From the NCBI RefSeq assembly GCF_001552175.1, contig NZ_BCQR01000070.1:1-54452 (forward strand): a stretch of 54,452 bases of DNA, read 5' to 3'. Positions 6,764 to 14,993 of this stretch are shown in pieces (the stretch's first letter is position 1; each line of letters begins with the position of its first letter). The position numbers were made by a program, and so were the translations under genes. This DNA comes from Actinomadura kijaniata NBRC 14229. GTDB lineage: Bacteria; Actinomycetota; Actinomycetes; Streptosporangiales; Streptosporangiaceae. Below the pieces are notes generated by a model. That model saw nothing but the letters and a program-made list of their open reading frames with translations, did not search any database and was not told the origin of the DNA.

Positions 6764-8046
6764 ACGTGCGGGTGTTCGGGATCCCCGATGTCCCCGAGGT
6801 GGGGGAGGGCGACGACATCGCCGCGTTCGTCCCGGCCGGCATGGTCGAGGACGGCGACGTGCTGGTGGTCACCTCCAAGATCGTGAGCAAGGCGGAGGGC
6901 CGCGTCCTGGTCGCCGACGACCGGGAGAAGGCGATCGACGCCGAGACCGTCCGGGTCGTGGCCCGGCGCCGGCACGCCGGCGGCGAGACGCGGATCGTGG
7001 AGACCCGCCAGGGCCTGGTGCTGGCCGCCGCCGGGGTGGACGCCTCCAACACCGCGCCCGGCACCGTCCTGCTGCTGCCGGAGGACCCCGACGCCTCGGC
7101 CCGCCGCATCCGCGCCGCGCTGCGCGCGCGGACCGGCCGCGACGTCGCCGTGATCGTCTCCGACACCATGGGCCGTCCCTGGCGCAACGGGCTGACCGAC
7201 AACGCCATCGGCGTCGCCGGGCTGCGCCCGCTGCACGACTTCCGGGGCCGCGAGGACGCCCACGGCAACCCGCTGAACGCGACCGTCACCGCCGTCGCCG
7301 ACGAGATCGCCTCGGCCGCCGAGCTGGTGAAGGGCAAGCTCGACGGCGTGCCGATCGCGGTCGTGCGGGGCCTCGGCCCGCTGGTGACCGAGGAGGACGG
7401 GCCGGGCGCGCGGGCGCTGGTGCGCCCCTCGGCGGAGGACATGTTCCGCTACGGCGCGGCCGACGTGCTGTACGCGCGCCGCACGGTCCGCGAGTTCACC
7501 GACGAGCCGGTGGACGGGGAGGCGGTGCGCCGCGCCGTCGCCGCCGCGATCACCGCGCCCGCGCCGCACCACACCACGCCGTGGCGGTTCGTGCTGCTGG
7601 AGTCGGAGGAGGCGCGGACCGGACTGCTGGACGCGATGCGCGACGCGTGGGAGGCGGACCTGCGGCGCGACGGCTTCACCGAGGAGTCGATCGCCAGGCG
7701 GCTGCGCCGGGGCGACGTGCTGCGCCGCGCGCCCTACCTGATCGTGCCGTGCCTGGTGATGGAGGGCTCGCACGACTACCCCGACGAGCGGCGCGCCGCC
7801 GCCGAGCGCGAGATGTTCGTCGTCGCGACCGGCGCGGGCGTGCAGAACCTCCTGGTGCAGCTCGCCGTGGAGGGGCTGGGCTCGTGCTGGGTGTCGAGCA
7901 CGATGTTCTGCCGCGACGTGGTCCGCGAGTGCCTGGACCTGCCCGACGGGTGGGACCCGATGGGCGCGGTCGGTGTCGGCCACGCCGCCGCTCCCCCGCG
8001 CGGTCGCCCGCCGCGCGACCCGGCGGCGTTCATCGAGGTCCGCTAG
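6760..8046 (+). CDS. fbiB: Bifunctional F420:gamma-glutamyl ligase and FMN-dependent reductase (FbiB)
   Basis: The 428-residue product joins two domains. Residues 1 to about 240 are a CofE-type ligase that adds L-glutamates to F420-0 (blocks VLVVTSKIVSKAEGR, VIVSDTMGRPWRNGLTDNAIG, GKLDGVPIAVVRGLG). Residues from about 245 are a nitroreductase-fold domain (YARRTVREFTDEPVD near its start, GAGVQNLLVQLAVEGLGSCW near its end) that in mycobacteria reduces dehydro-F420-0 with FMNH2. It is fused as in other actinobacteria. The GTG start overlaps the fbiA stop. Its TAG stop overlaps the stop of the convergent gene in the four bases CTAG (8043-8046), leaving no room for a terminator between them. Confidence 0.95.
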   Translation: MNVRVFGIPDVPEVGEGDDIAAFVPAGMVEDGDVLVVTSKIVSKAEGRVLVADDREKAIDAETVRVVARRRHAGGETRIVETRQGLVLAAAGVDASNTAPGTVLLLPEDPDASARRIRAALRARTGRDVAVIVSDTMGRPWRNGLTDNAIGVAGLRPLHDFRGREDAHGNPLNATVTAVADEIASAAELVKGKLDGVPIAVVRGLGPLVTEEDGPGARALVRPSAEDMFRYGAADVLYARRTVREFTDEPVDGEAVRRAVAAAITAPAPHHTTPWRFVLLESEEARTGLLDAMRDAWEADLRRDGFTEESIARRLRRGDVLRRAPYLIVPCLVMEGSHDYPDERRAAAEREMFVVATGAGVQNLLVQLAVEGLGSCWVSSTMFCRDVVRECLDLPDGWDPMGAVGVGHAAAPPRGRPPRDPAAFIEVR

Positions 8047-9050
8047 CGCCAGGGCGCCATGGCCCGCTCGATCTCCTTCGGGGTCGGCAGGCGCAGGATC
8101 CTCGGCATCTCCGCGGGCAGGCCGAGGCGCTGGGCGTGGGCGGCGGGGAACGTGCCCTCCGGGGTGCGGAACCCGCCGCGGTGCAGCACGTCCAGCGCCG
8201 CACGCGCGCCCAGCGTCGACCGGAACGCCTCGGCGGCGTCCGCGCGCGCCCAGTCCTTGGTGAGGACCGTGTAGGGGTGGTCCAGCAGGAGCGTGCCCTC
8301 GCGCGGCGCGAGCGCCGCCAGGGGGTTCGGCCGGTGGGCCTGGTTGTAGGCGACGACGGCCTGCTCGCCGGCGGCGACCAGATGGCGGTCGAAGCGTTCG
8401 GCGGCGGTGATCCCGTCGAACGGCCCCGCCTTGGGGGTGGCGCGCAGCAGCGCCCGGGTGACCTCGCGCGGCGGGGCCTGCCCGCCGGTGGCCCGCGCCA
8501 GGCCGAGCGCCGTGACGGCCCCGGCCATGCCGCGGGCGGGGTCGACGGCGCGGCGGACCAGCTCCAGGCCCCCGGCGCGGTCGCGCAGCAGCAGCCGCCA
8601 GCTCGCGGTGACGTCGGCGTCGCGCAGCTCGGCGGCGACGGGCCGGGGCGCGGCCAGGACGACCGGGGTCGTGGCGATCGACCGGCCGAACGGCGGGACG
8701 TTCCGCTGCCCCTTCCTCCGGGCCGCGCCGAGCCACAGCCCCGACTCGGGGATCCACACGTCCGCGCCGGTCGGGGCGCGCACGTACTCGGCGGGCTCGA
8801 CCGGCTCGACGACCGCGCGGGCGCAGCGGTCCTCGCCGACCCGGCGGCCCTCGGCGTTGAAGCGGGAGGCGATCTCGTTCAGCGCGGGCGCGAGCCCGGG
8901 CTGCGCGGCGATCCGGATCTCCACGGGCGAGCCGTCGCAGGAGGAGCCGAACGCCCCGGACGCCCACACCCCGCCCCCGGCCGCCGCGACGGCGACGGCG
9001 ACGGCGGCCGCCCGGACGACGGGCCGCCGCCGCTTCGCCTCTTTCTCCAC
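8043..9050 (-). CDS. Secreted or anchored substrate-binding-like protein, paralogue of the gene at 1-1131
   Basis: The 335-residue product has a basic start (KEAKRRRPVVR), one hydrophobic segment (AAAVAVAVAAAGGGVWASGA) and an extracytoplasmic domain beginning SSCDGSPVEIRI. The motif DVWIPESGLWLG and the overall layout match the gene at 1-1131, and also periplasmic-binding-like domains that often precede a VWA domain. No VWA domain follows here: the protein ends 28 residues after LGLPAEMPRIL. It starts 24 bases after the end of fbiC on the same strand and may be co-transcribed, although it has no link to F420 synthesis that I know of. The GTG start lacks a clear ribosome site; a -10-like TATTAC lies 7 bases upstream. 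Confidence 0.8.
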   Translation of the reverse strand: MEKEAKRRRPVVRAAAVAVAVAAAGGGVWASGAFGSSCDGSPVEIRIAAQPGLAPALNEIASRFNAEGRRVGEDRCARAVVEPVEPAEYVRAPTGADVWIPESGLWLGAARRKGQRNVPPFGRSIATTPVVLAAPRPVAAELRDADVTASWRLLLRDRAGGLELVRRAVDPARGMAGAVTALGLARATGGQAPPREVTRALLRATPKAGPFDGITAAERFDRHLVAAGEQAVVAYNQAHRPNPLAALAPREGTLLLDHPYTVLTKDWARADAAEAFRSTLGARAALDVLHRGGFRTPEGTFPAAHAQRLGLPAEMPRILRLPTPKEIERAMAPWR

Positions 9051-9074
9051 GGGGTCAGTAATACAACACGGGCG

Positions 9075-11636
9075 TCACGAGCTCACCAGCGGCAGGTTCC
9101 GCAGCTTCCCGAAATGCCCGATGCCGTCGGTGCGGCGGGCGGCCTCGACGCGTTCGGCGGGGACCTCGCCGTAGAGGGTGTCGCGCTGGCGGGCGGGACG
9201 GCCCGCGCGCTCGGCGATGGCCTCCAGCTCGCTGATCGCCTTGAACGAGCCGTTCTCCGACCCGGCCATGCGGCTGATGGTCTCCTCCATCAGCGTGCCG
9301 CCCAGGTCGTTGACCCCGCCCTGGAGGACGCGCGTGCACAGCTCCTCGCCGAGCTTCACCCAGGAGGTCTGGATGTTGGGGATCGCGCCGTGCAGCAGGA
9401 TCCGGGCCAGGGCGTGGACGGCGATGTTCTCCCGGACGGTGGGGCCGGGACGGGCCAGGCCCGCCAGGTAGATCGGCGAGTTGTGGTGCACGAACGGCAG
9501 CAGCACGAACTCGCTGAACCCGCCGGTGCGCTCCTGGATCGACCGCAGCAGCTTGATGTGCGCGACCCAGTGGGCGGGGGTGTCCACGTGCCCGTACATC
9601 ATCGTGGAGGTCGTCGGCAGGCCGACCTCGTGGGCGGTGGTGACGACCTCGACCCACTGGTCGGTGGGCAGCTTGCCCTTGGTCAGCACCCAGCGGACGT
9701 CGTCGTCGAGGATCTCGGCGGCGGTGCCGGGCAGCGAGTCCACGCCCGCCTCCTTCGCCGCGATCAGCCACTCGCGGACCGACAGGTCGGTGCGGGCGAC
9801 GCCGTTGACGACCTCCATCGGGCTGTAGGAGTGCAGGTGGATGCCCGGGGCGCGCTTCTTCACCTCGCGCGCGAGGTCGAAGTAGGCGGTGCCGGGCAGG
9901 TCGGGATGGATGCCGCCCTGCATGCAGATCTCGGTCGCCCCGGCCTCCCACGCCTCGTCCACGCGGTCGCCGACCTGCTCCAGCGAGAGCGTGTAGGCGT
10001 CGGCGTCGGTGCGGCGCTGGGCGAACGCGCAGAACCGGCAGCCGGTGTAGCAGACGTTCGTGAAGTTGATGTTGCGGGTGACGACGTAGGTGACGTCGTC
10101 GCCGACGGCCTCGCGGCGCAGGTCGTCGGCGAGCGCGGCGAGCGCGTCCAGCTCGGGGCCGTCGGCGTGCAGCAGCGCCAGCGCCTCGTCGTCGGACAGC
10201 CCGGCCGGGTCCCGCTCGGCGGCGGCGAGGGCCGCCCGGACGTCGGCGTCGAACCGGACCGGCGCGCCGATGCGCTCCCGGGCGGCGTCCCAGTCGCCGT
10301 AGACCTCGTCGAAGTCCTCGCGGCGGTCGCTCGTGCGGCCGGTGGTGTCGATCTCGACGTGCAGGTCGGTGCGGCCGGACGCCGCGAACCCGCCGTCCGG
10401 CTCCTGCCAGGGGCGGCCCTCGGGACGCGCGTCCTCGCGGGCCAGCCCGGTCGCCGGGTCGGCGAGCGCGGCGACGTGCCCGGCCAGGCGCGGGTCCAGC
10501 CACGGCTCGCCCCGGTTGACGTACTCGGGGTAGATCGTCAGGCGCTCGCGGAGGGTGAAGCCGGACTCGGCGGTCCGCGCGGCGAGCTCGTCGATCTGCG
10601 GCCAGGGGCGTTCGGGGTTGACGTGGTCGGGGGTCAGCGGGGAGACGCCGCCCCAGTCGTCGATGCCGGCGCGCAGCATCAGCGCGTACTCGTCGTCCAC
10701 CAGGTTCGGCGGGGCCTGGAGGCGGGCCTTCGGGCCGAGGACCAGGCGGGCGACGGCGATGGTGGCGGCCAGCTCCTCCAGCTCGGCGTCCGGCATCGCC
10801 CTCATCTTGGTGTCGGGCTTGGCGCGGAAGTTCTGGATGATCACTTCCTGGATCGCGCCGTACTCCCGCATCGTCCTGCGGATCGCGAACAGGGCGTCGG
10901 CGCGTTCGGCGACCGTCTCGCCGATGCCGATCAGGATGCCGGTGGTGAACGGGACGTTGACGCGCCCGGCGTCCTCCAGCACCCGCAGCCGCACCGCCGG
11001 GTCCTTGTCGGGCGACCCGAAGTGCGGCCCGCCCTTCTCGCTGAACAGCCGCGTCGCGGTGGTCTCCAGCATCATCCCCATGGACGGCGCCACGGGCTTG
11101 AGCCGCTGGAGGTCCCGCCAGCTCATGACGCCGGGGTTGAGGTGCGGCAGCAGGCCGGTCTCCTCCAGCACCCGCACGGCCATGGCGCGCACGTAGGAGA
11201 GGGTGTCGTCGTAGCCGTGCGCGTCCAGCCACTCGCGGGCGGCCTTCCAGCGGTCCTCGGGCCGGTCGCCGAGGGTGAACAGCGCCTCCTTGCAGCCCAT
11301 CGCCGCGCCCTGCCGGGCGATCTCCAGCACCTCGTCGGGGCTGAGATAGGGCGACTCCAGCCTGTGCGGGACTGTCGCGAACGTGCAGTACCCGCAGCGG
11401 TCCCGGCACAGCCGGGTCAGCGGGATGAAGACCTTCTTGCTGTAGGTGATGACGCCCGGCCGCCCGGCGGCCTCCAGTCCGGCGTCGCGCGTGCGGGCGG
11501 CGTAGGCGAGCAGGTCGTCGAGCTGCGCGCCGCGGGCGTGCAGCAGCGTGGTGGCCTCGGAGGGGTCGAGGGTCTTGCCGTCACGGGCCCGCGCCAACGC
11601 CCGTCGCAAGGCGGATTCGGTCACACCAGCGTCCAT
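9075..11636 (-). CDS. fbiC: FO synthase, two radical-SAM domains (FbiC)
   Basis: This 853-residue enzyme makes the deazaflavin Fo from tyrosine and 5-amino-6-ribitylamino-uracil, the first F420-specific step. The N-terminal half (CofG-like) has the radical-SAM cluster CRDRCGYC (Cys77, Cys81, Cys84). The C-terminal half (CofH-like) has CYTGCRFC (Cys529, Cys533, Cys536). Both halves continue with the usual TIM-barrel blocks, for example GIGETVAERADALFAIR and TTSTMMYGHVDTPAHWVAH. The fused form and length match actinobacterial FbiC. The ATG at 11636 is preceded by 6 bases and a reverse-strand TAGAGT, so the message is probably leaderless. It lies 1 kb from fbiB in convergent orientation. Confidence 0.96.
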   Translation of the reverse strand: MDAGVTESALRRALARARDGKTLDPSEATTLLHARGAQLDDLLAYAARTRDAGLEAAGRPGVITYSKKVFIPLTRLCRDRCGYCTFATVPHRLESPYLSPDEVLEIARQGAAMGCKEALFTLGDRPEDRWKAAREWLDAHGYDDTLSYVRAMAVRVLEETGLLPHLNPGVMSWRDLQRLKPVAPSMGMMLETTATRLFSEKGGPHFGSPDKDPAVRLRVLEDAGRVNVPFTTGILIGIGETVAERADALFAIRRTMREYGAIQEVIIQNFRAKPDTKMRAMPDAELEELAATIAVARLVLGPKARLQAPPNLVDDEYALMLRAGIDDWGGVSPLTPDHVNPERPWPQIDELAARTAESGFTLRERLTIYPEYVNRGEPWLDPRLAGHVAALADPATGLAREDARPEGRPWQEPDGGFAASGRTDLHVEIDTTGRTSDRREDFDEVYGDWDAARERIGAPVRFDADVRAALAAAERDPAGLSDDEALALLHADGPELDALAALADDLRREAVGDDVTYVVTRNINFTNVCYTGCRFCAFAQRRTDADAYTLSLEQVGDRVDEAWEAGATEICMQGGIHPDLPGTAYFDLAREVKKRAPGIHLHSYSPMEVVNGVARTDLSVREWLIAAKEAGVDSLPGTAAEILDDDVRWVLTKGKLPTDQWVEVVTTAHEVGLPTTSTMMYGHVDTPAHWVAHIKLLRSIQERTGGFSEFVLLPFVHHNSPIYLAGLARPGPTVRENIAVHALARILLHGAIPNIQTSWVKLGEELCTRVLQGGVNDLGGTLMEETISRMAGSENGSFKAISELEAIAERAGRPARQRDTLYGEVPAERVEAARRTDGIGHFGKLRNLPLVSS

Positions 11637-11648
11637 GCGGGCACTCTA
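11636..11648 (-). promoter_or_regulatory. Probable leaderless promoter -10 element for fbiC
   Basis: On the reverse strand TAGAGT (11643-11648) is followed by six bases and the ATG of fbiC at 11636. No Shine-Dalgarno sequence is present. Confidence 0.5.
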
Positions 11649-11725
11649 TGCCAATCGTCATAATTTCGGGGCGGGCGGGGAGGCCCAAACGATCGACGTC
11701 CGGGACAGCGACGGGCCGCGGCGAT

Positions 11726-12709
11726 CTATTCCCCGCCCGGGCCAGGGAACGGCGACCGCTCCCCCGCCGGGATGCCGCGCACCAGGCCGGGCCGCCGTTC
11801 CACCAGCTCGTCGGCCGACCGGCGGAACGCCTCCAGCACCGCGCGCACCGACGGCCGCACCTCCGCGCCGACCCGCCACCACATGACCATCCGGCGGCGG
11901 ACCGGGGCGTCGGCCAGATCGCGGACCACCACGCCGGTCTCGCGTTCGGCCAGGGCGAGGTCCGGCATGAGGGACACCGCCCCGGCGTTGGCGACCATCG
12001 CGCGCAGCACCAGCAGGTCGTTGGAGCGGATGCGGATGCGGGGCCGGAAGCCGCCGAGCTCGACGCAGGCGCGGTCCAGCAGGTCGGAGTGGTTGGTGCC
12101 GAGGTGACCGGTCACCCACGGGGTGTCGGCCAGGTCCGCCATCCGCACCGGGTCGCCGGAGGCCGCCAGCGGGTGGTCGGCGGACATCGCCAGCCGCATC
12201 GGCTCGGTGACGAGCACCTCGGCGGTCAGCTCGGGACGGCGCGGGCGCGGCAGATGGGAGTACTCGTCGGTGACCACGACGTCGATCTCCTGGAGCACCA
12301 GCGCCTGGAGCATCCGCTGGAACTCCTCGTCCAGGATCTCCACGACCAGGTCGGGGTACTCCGCGGCCAGGCCGGGCAGCGCGGGGGACAGCACGTGCAG
12401 CAGCGCCGTCTGGAAACCGACGACGCGGACCGTCCCGGCCACCCTCCCGCTGGCGGCCAGGCTGGACTCGACGGCGCGCTGCGCGGCGGCCAGCAGCCCG
12501 TCGGCCTCCTCGGCGAGCACCTCCCCGGCCCGGGTCAGGCGCAGCCGGCGGCCGACCCTCTCCACCAGCGGCACGCCCACCTCCTTCTGGAGCTGCGCAA
12601 GCTGCTGGGAGACCGCCGAGGGGGTGTACCCGAGGGCGTCGGCGACAGCGCCGACCGTGCCGCGCAGCTTCAGCTCGCGCAGCGCCCGGAGCCGTTCCAG
12701 ATCGAGCAT
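11726..12709 (-). CDS. LysR-family transcriptional regulator
   Basis: The 327-residue protein has the LysR winged helix-turn-helix in residues 1-60 (LRALRELKLRGTVGAVADAL, then TPSAVSQQLAQLQKEVG, then RRLRLTRAGEVL) and a periplasmic-binding-like effector domain from about residue 90 (GTVRVVGFQTAL, DVVVTDEYSHLP, LVLRAMVANAGAVSLMPDLA). Such proteins bind operators as tetramers and respond to a small ligand, which cannot be predicted here. The small membrane protein gene at 12868 is divergent and is the obvious candidate target besides self-regulation. fbiC lies upstream on the same strand as the next gene but faces away from its 3' end only by 89 bases. The ATG at 12709 lacks a clear ribosome site. 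Confidence 0.88.
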   Translation of the reverse strand: MLDLERLRALRELKLRGTVGAVADALGYTPSAVSQQLAQLQKEVGVPLVERVGRRLRLTRAGEVLAEEADGLLAAAQRAVESSLAASGRVAGTVRVVGFQTALLHVLSPALPGLAAEYPDLVVEILDEEFQRMLQALVLQEIDVVVTDEYSHLPRPRRPELTAEVLVTEPMRLAMSADHPLAASGDPVRMADLADTPWVTGHLGTNHSDLLDRACVELGGFRPRIRIRSNDLLVLRAMVANAGAVSLMPDLALAERETGVVVRDLADAPVRRRMVMWWRVGAEVRPSVRAVLEAFRRSADELVERRPGLVRGIPAGERSPFPGPGGE

Positions 12710-12867
12710 CGTGAAGGAATTCTTACACGAACCCTGCAGTAAAGATCGCTGGACCTACATGTTGGACGGAGTCAAACTAAAGGTACGAACCGCGCGGAAC
12801 GTCCACAGAGCCCCGGCCAAGGCTCGCCCCCCACACCCCACGACTCGTGTGAAGGACGGTTCCTGTC

Positions 12868-13083
12868 ATGCTCACCCTCATCGCACTCGTCCTGACCCTG
12901 GCCGCGTTCGGGCTGCTCGGCGTCCTGTTCGGCGCCGACACCCGCGACGGGCTGGACTGGGCCCCGAACAACTTCCGGCTGCGCCGGAGGACCCAGCCCT
13001 CTTTCAGAACCGCCGGTAGTCCCGCACCGGAAGACGCGGAGCGCGACGCTCGGCACGCGCGCCGTGAACTTCAAGCAGTCTGA
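12868..13083 (+). CDS. Small single-helix membrane protein
   Basis: This 71-residue reading frame starts 8 bases after GAAGGACGG. It begins with a strongly hydrophobic helix (MLTLIALVLTLAAFGLLGVL) followed by FGADTRDGLDWAPNNF and a basic tail. The first 45 or so codons have the G/C third-position bias of a real gene. The last 80 bases overlap the 3' end of the convergent glycosylase gene and lose that bias, so the ancestral stop may have been earlier. Small one-helix proteins with a GAD-RDG-DW segment occur in actinobacteria without known function. It is divergent from the LysR regulator, which may control it. Confidence 0.55.
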   Translation: MLTLIALVLTLAAFGLLGVLFGADTRDGLDWAPNNFRLRRRTQPSFRTAGSPAPEDAERDARHARRELQAV

Positions 13084-13894
13084 TGACGCGGTGCCGGTGA
13101 CCCGCGTACGGGGCCAGGAGCTCCAGCATCCCGGCGTCGTCCACGGGGCGGCCGCACAGCGCCCGGCCCACGATCCGGGGCAGGTGGTAGTCGCCGACGG
13201 AGACCGCGTCGGCGTCGCCCAGCGCCCGCTGGCGGGCCTCGGCGGCCGTCCAGACCCCGATGCCCGGCAGGGAGGTCAGCCGCTCCATCGAGGGGTCGGC
13301 CTCCAGCCGGTCCGCCATCCGGGCCGCGCCGACGATGGTGCGGGCCCGGACGGGCTCGGCCCCGCTGCGGTGCCACTCCCACGACGGGATCAGCGCCCAG
13401 ACCCGGGGCGGCGGCGGGACCCGCAGCCCCCGGGTCGACTCCGCCGGACCGGGGGCGGGCTCGCCGAACCGGCGCAGCAGGTACCCCCAGGCCCGCCACG
13501 CCTCCTCCAGCAGGACCTTCTGCTCCAGGATCGACGGCACCAGCGCCTCGAAGACCAGACCCGTCCGGGCCAGGCGCAGCCCGGCGCTGCGCCGCACCGC
13601 CTCCGCGACGGCCGGGTGGCGCGCGACGAACTCCTCGGGGACGTCGCCGGCGCCCAGCAGGTCCGGCAGGCCGTCCAGCAGCCAGCCCGCGCCGTCGCCC
13701 CAGGCGGCGGCGTGGACGACGCTCCCCCGCTGCCGCAGCCGCAGCGTCCCCGGCCCCTCGGGCGTGCGGCAGGCGCGCCAGAACGTCCCGTCGCGGTCGA
13801 TCCGGAACGCCGGGTCGTTCGGCCCGCGCCGGACCGGCCGTAGCACCCGTCTGAGGTCCAGGGGCCACGGCGCGGTCCAGTCCCGGGTCAGCAC
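13004..13894 (-). CDS. AlkA-type DNA-3-methyladenine glycosylase (HhH-GPD)
   Basis: The product of about 296 residues begins with an AlkA-like N-terminal domain (LDLRRVLRPVRRGPNDPAFR) and continues with a helix-hairpin-helix GPD domain: SILEQKVLLEEAWRAWGYLL, then LTSLPGIGVWTAAEARQRAL, with the catalytic aspartate in VSVGDYHLP. It would excise alkylated bases as part of base-excision repair. The start is uncertain: GTG at 13894 lies 17 bases after the guanylyltransferase stop and gives the usual family N-terminus, while an upstream start would overlap that gene. It is the last gene of a reverse operon of envelope genes and probably an unrelated passenger. Its 3' end overlaps the small forward gene at 12868-13083. 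Confidence 0.82.
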   Translation of the reverse strand: MLTRDWTAPWPLDLRRVLRPVRRGPNDPAFRIDRDGTFWRACRTPEGPGTLRLRQRGSVVHAAAWGDGAGWLLDGLPDLLGAGDVPEEFVARHPAVAEAVRRSAGLRLARTGLVFEALVPSILEQKVLLEEAWRAWGYLLRRFGEPAPGPAESTRGLRVPPPPRVWALIPSWEWHRSGAEPVRARTIVGAARMADRLEADPSMERLTSLPGIGVWTAAEARQRALGDADAVSVGDYHLPRIVGRALCGRPVDDAGMLELLAPYAGHRHRVIRLLEVHGARAERRAPRLPVRDYRRF

Positions 13895-13911
13895 GTTCGC
13901 GGGCCCCGTGC

Positions 13912-14982
13912 TCAGGAGTCGTCGGCCGAGAACCGCACGGCGGTCGGCGGCAGCGCGATGCCCGGCCACAGGCGCAGGCCGTTGCGCAGCTCGTTGCCGG
14001 GGCCGACGGACGCGCCGTCGCCGAGGATCACCCCGTCCAGCACCGCGCCCGCGCCGACCCGCGCGCCGCGCCCGACCACCGAGTCGCGGACCGTCGCGCC
14101 CTCGGCCACGAACGCGCCGTCCTGGAGCACGCTGCCCTCCACGGTCGCGCCGCCCTCGACCTCCGCGCCGCGCCCGACGACCGTCCCGCCGCGCACCACC
14201 GCGCGGGGCGACACGACCGCGCCGTCCAGCAGCAGCCGCTGGCCCGGCTCGCCCGGCATCGCGGACGAGGCGATGCGGCCGAGGACCATATCGCGGGAGC
14301 CCTGCACGAACGCCTCGGGCGTGCCCACGTCCAGCCAGTAGCCCGCCTCGACGTAGCCCATGACGACCTGCCCGGAGGAGATCAGTCCGGGGAACGTCTC
14401 GCGCTCCACCGACACGACCTCGCCCTCGGGGATCGTGTCGATCGCCGAGCGGCGGAACACGTAGCAGCCCGCGTTGATCTGGTCGGTGACGGGGTTGTTG
14501 GTCTTCTCCAGGAACGCCGTCACCCGGCCCTGCCCGTCGGTCGGCACCGACCCGAACCGGGAGGGGTCCTCCACCTTCGTCAGGTGCAGCGTCGCGGCGG
14601 CCCCGGCCTTCTCGTGCAGCTCCACCTGGGCGCGCACGTCGTGGCCGGACAGGATGTCGCCGTTGAGGATCAGGACGGGGTCGTCGGGCCCGCTGGTGAG
14701 CGCGGGCGCGGCGTTGCGGATCGCGCCGCCGGTGCCCAGGGGCTCACGCTCGCTGACGTAGGTCAGCTCCACGCCGTGCGCGGAGGTGCCGAACGCCGCC
14801 TCGAACATCTCCGCCCGGTAGGAGGTCGCGAACACGATCCGGGTCACCCCGGCGGCGTGCGCCCGCGCGAGCTGGTGCGCCAGGAACGGAGCCCCGGCGG
14901 TGGGCAGCAGCGGCTTCGGCGTCGAGATCGTCAACGGCCGCAGGCGCGTCCCCCGGCCCCCGACCAGCAAGATGGCTTCCAT
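13912..14982 (-). CDS. Mannose-1-phosphate guanylyltransferase-like nucleotidyltransferase
   Basis: The 356-residue protein has a GT-A-like nucleotidyltransferase domain with the signature GGRGTRLRPLTISTPKPLLP near residue 8, LILNGDILSG (metal-binding Asp) and FLEKTNNPVTDQINAGCYVF. A left-handed beta-helix follows, with hexapeptide-type repeats such as VVSPRAVVRGGTVVGRGAEVEGG. This architecture is that of GDP-mannose pyrophosphorylases, and M. tuberculosis ManB (Rv3264c) sits at the equivalent place near fbiAB; a different sugar-1-phosphate cannot be excluded. GDP-mannose would feed mannosyl transfer to envelope glycans. It starts 11 bases after the upstream glycosyltransferase and 17 bases before the glycosylase, in one reverse operon. 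Confidence 0.85.
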   Translation of the reverse strand: MEAILLVGGRGTRLRPLTISTPKPLLPTAGAPFLAHQLARAHAAGVTRIVFATSYRAEMFEAAFGTSAHGVELTYVSEREPLGTGGAIRNAAPALTSGPDDPVLILNGDILSGHDVRAQVELHEKAGAAATLHLTKVEDPSRFGSVPTDGQGRVTAFLEKTNNPVTDQINAGCYVFRRSAIDTIPEGEVVSVERETFPGLISSGQVVMGYVEAGYWLDVGTPEAFVQGSRDMVLGRIASSAMPGEPGQRLLLDGAVVSPRAVVRGGTVVGRGAEVEGGATVEGSVLQDGAFVAEGATVRDSVVGRGARVGAGAVLDGVILGDGASVGPGNELRNGLRLWPGIALPPTAVRFSADDS

Positions 14983-14993
14983 GGGCGACCAAA

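Noticed and set aside
7581..11663. 1360-codon forward frame opposite fbiC
   Set aside because: FbiC on the reverse strand has both radical-SAM clusters in the correct frame. The forward frame has no domain.
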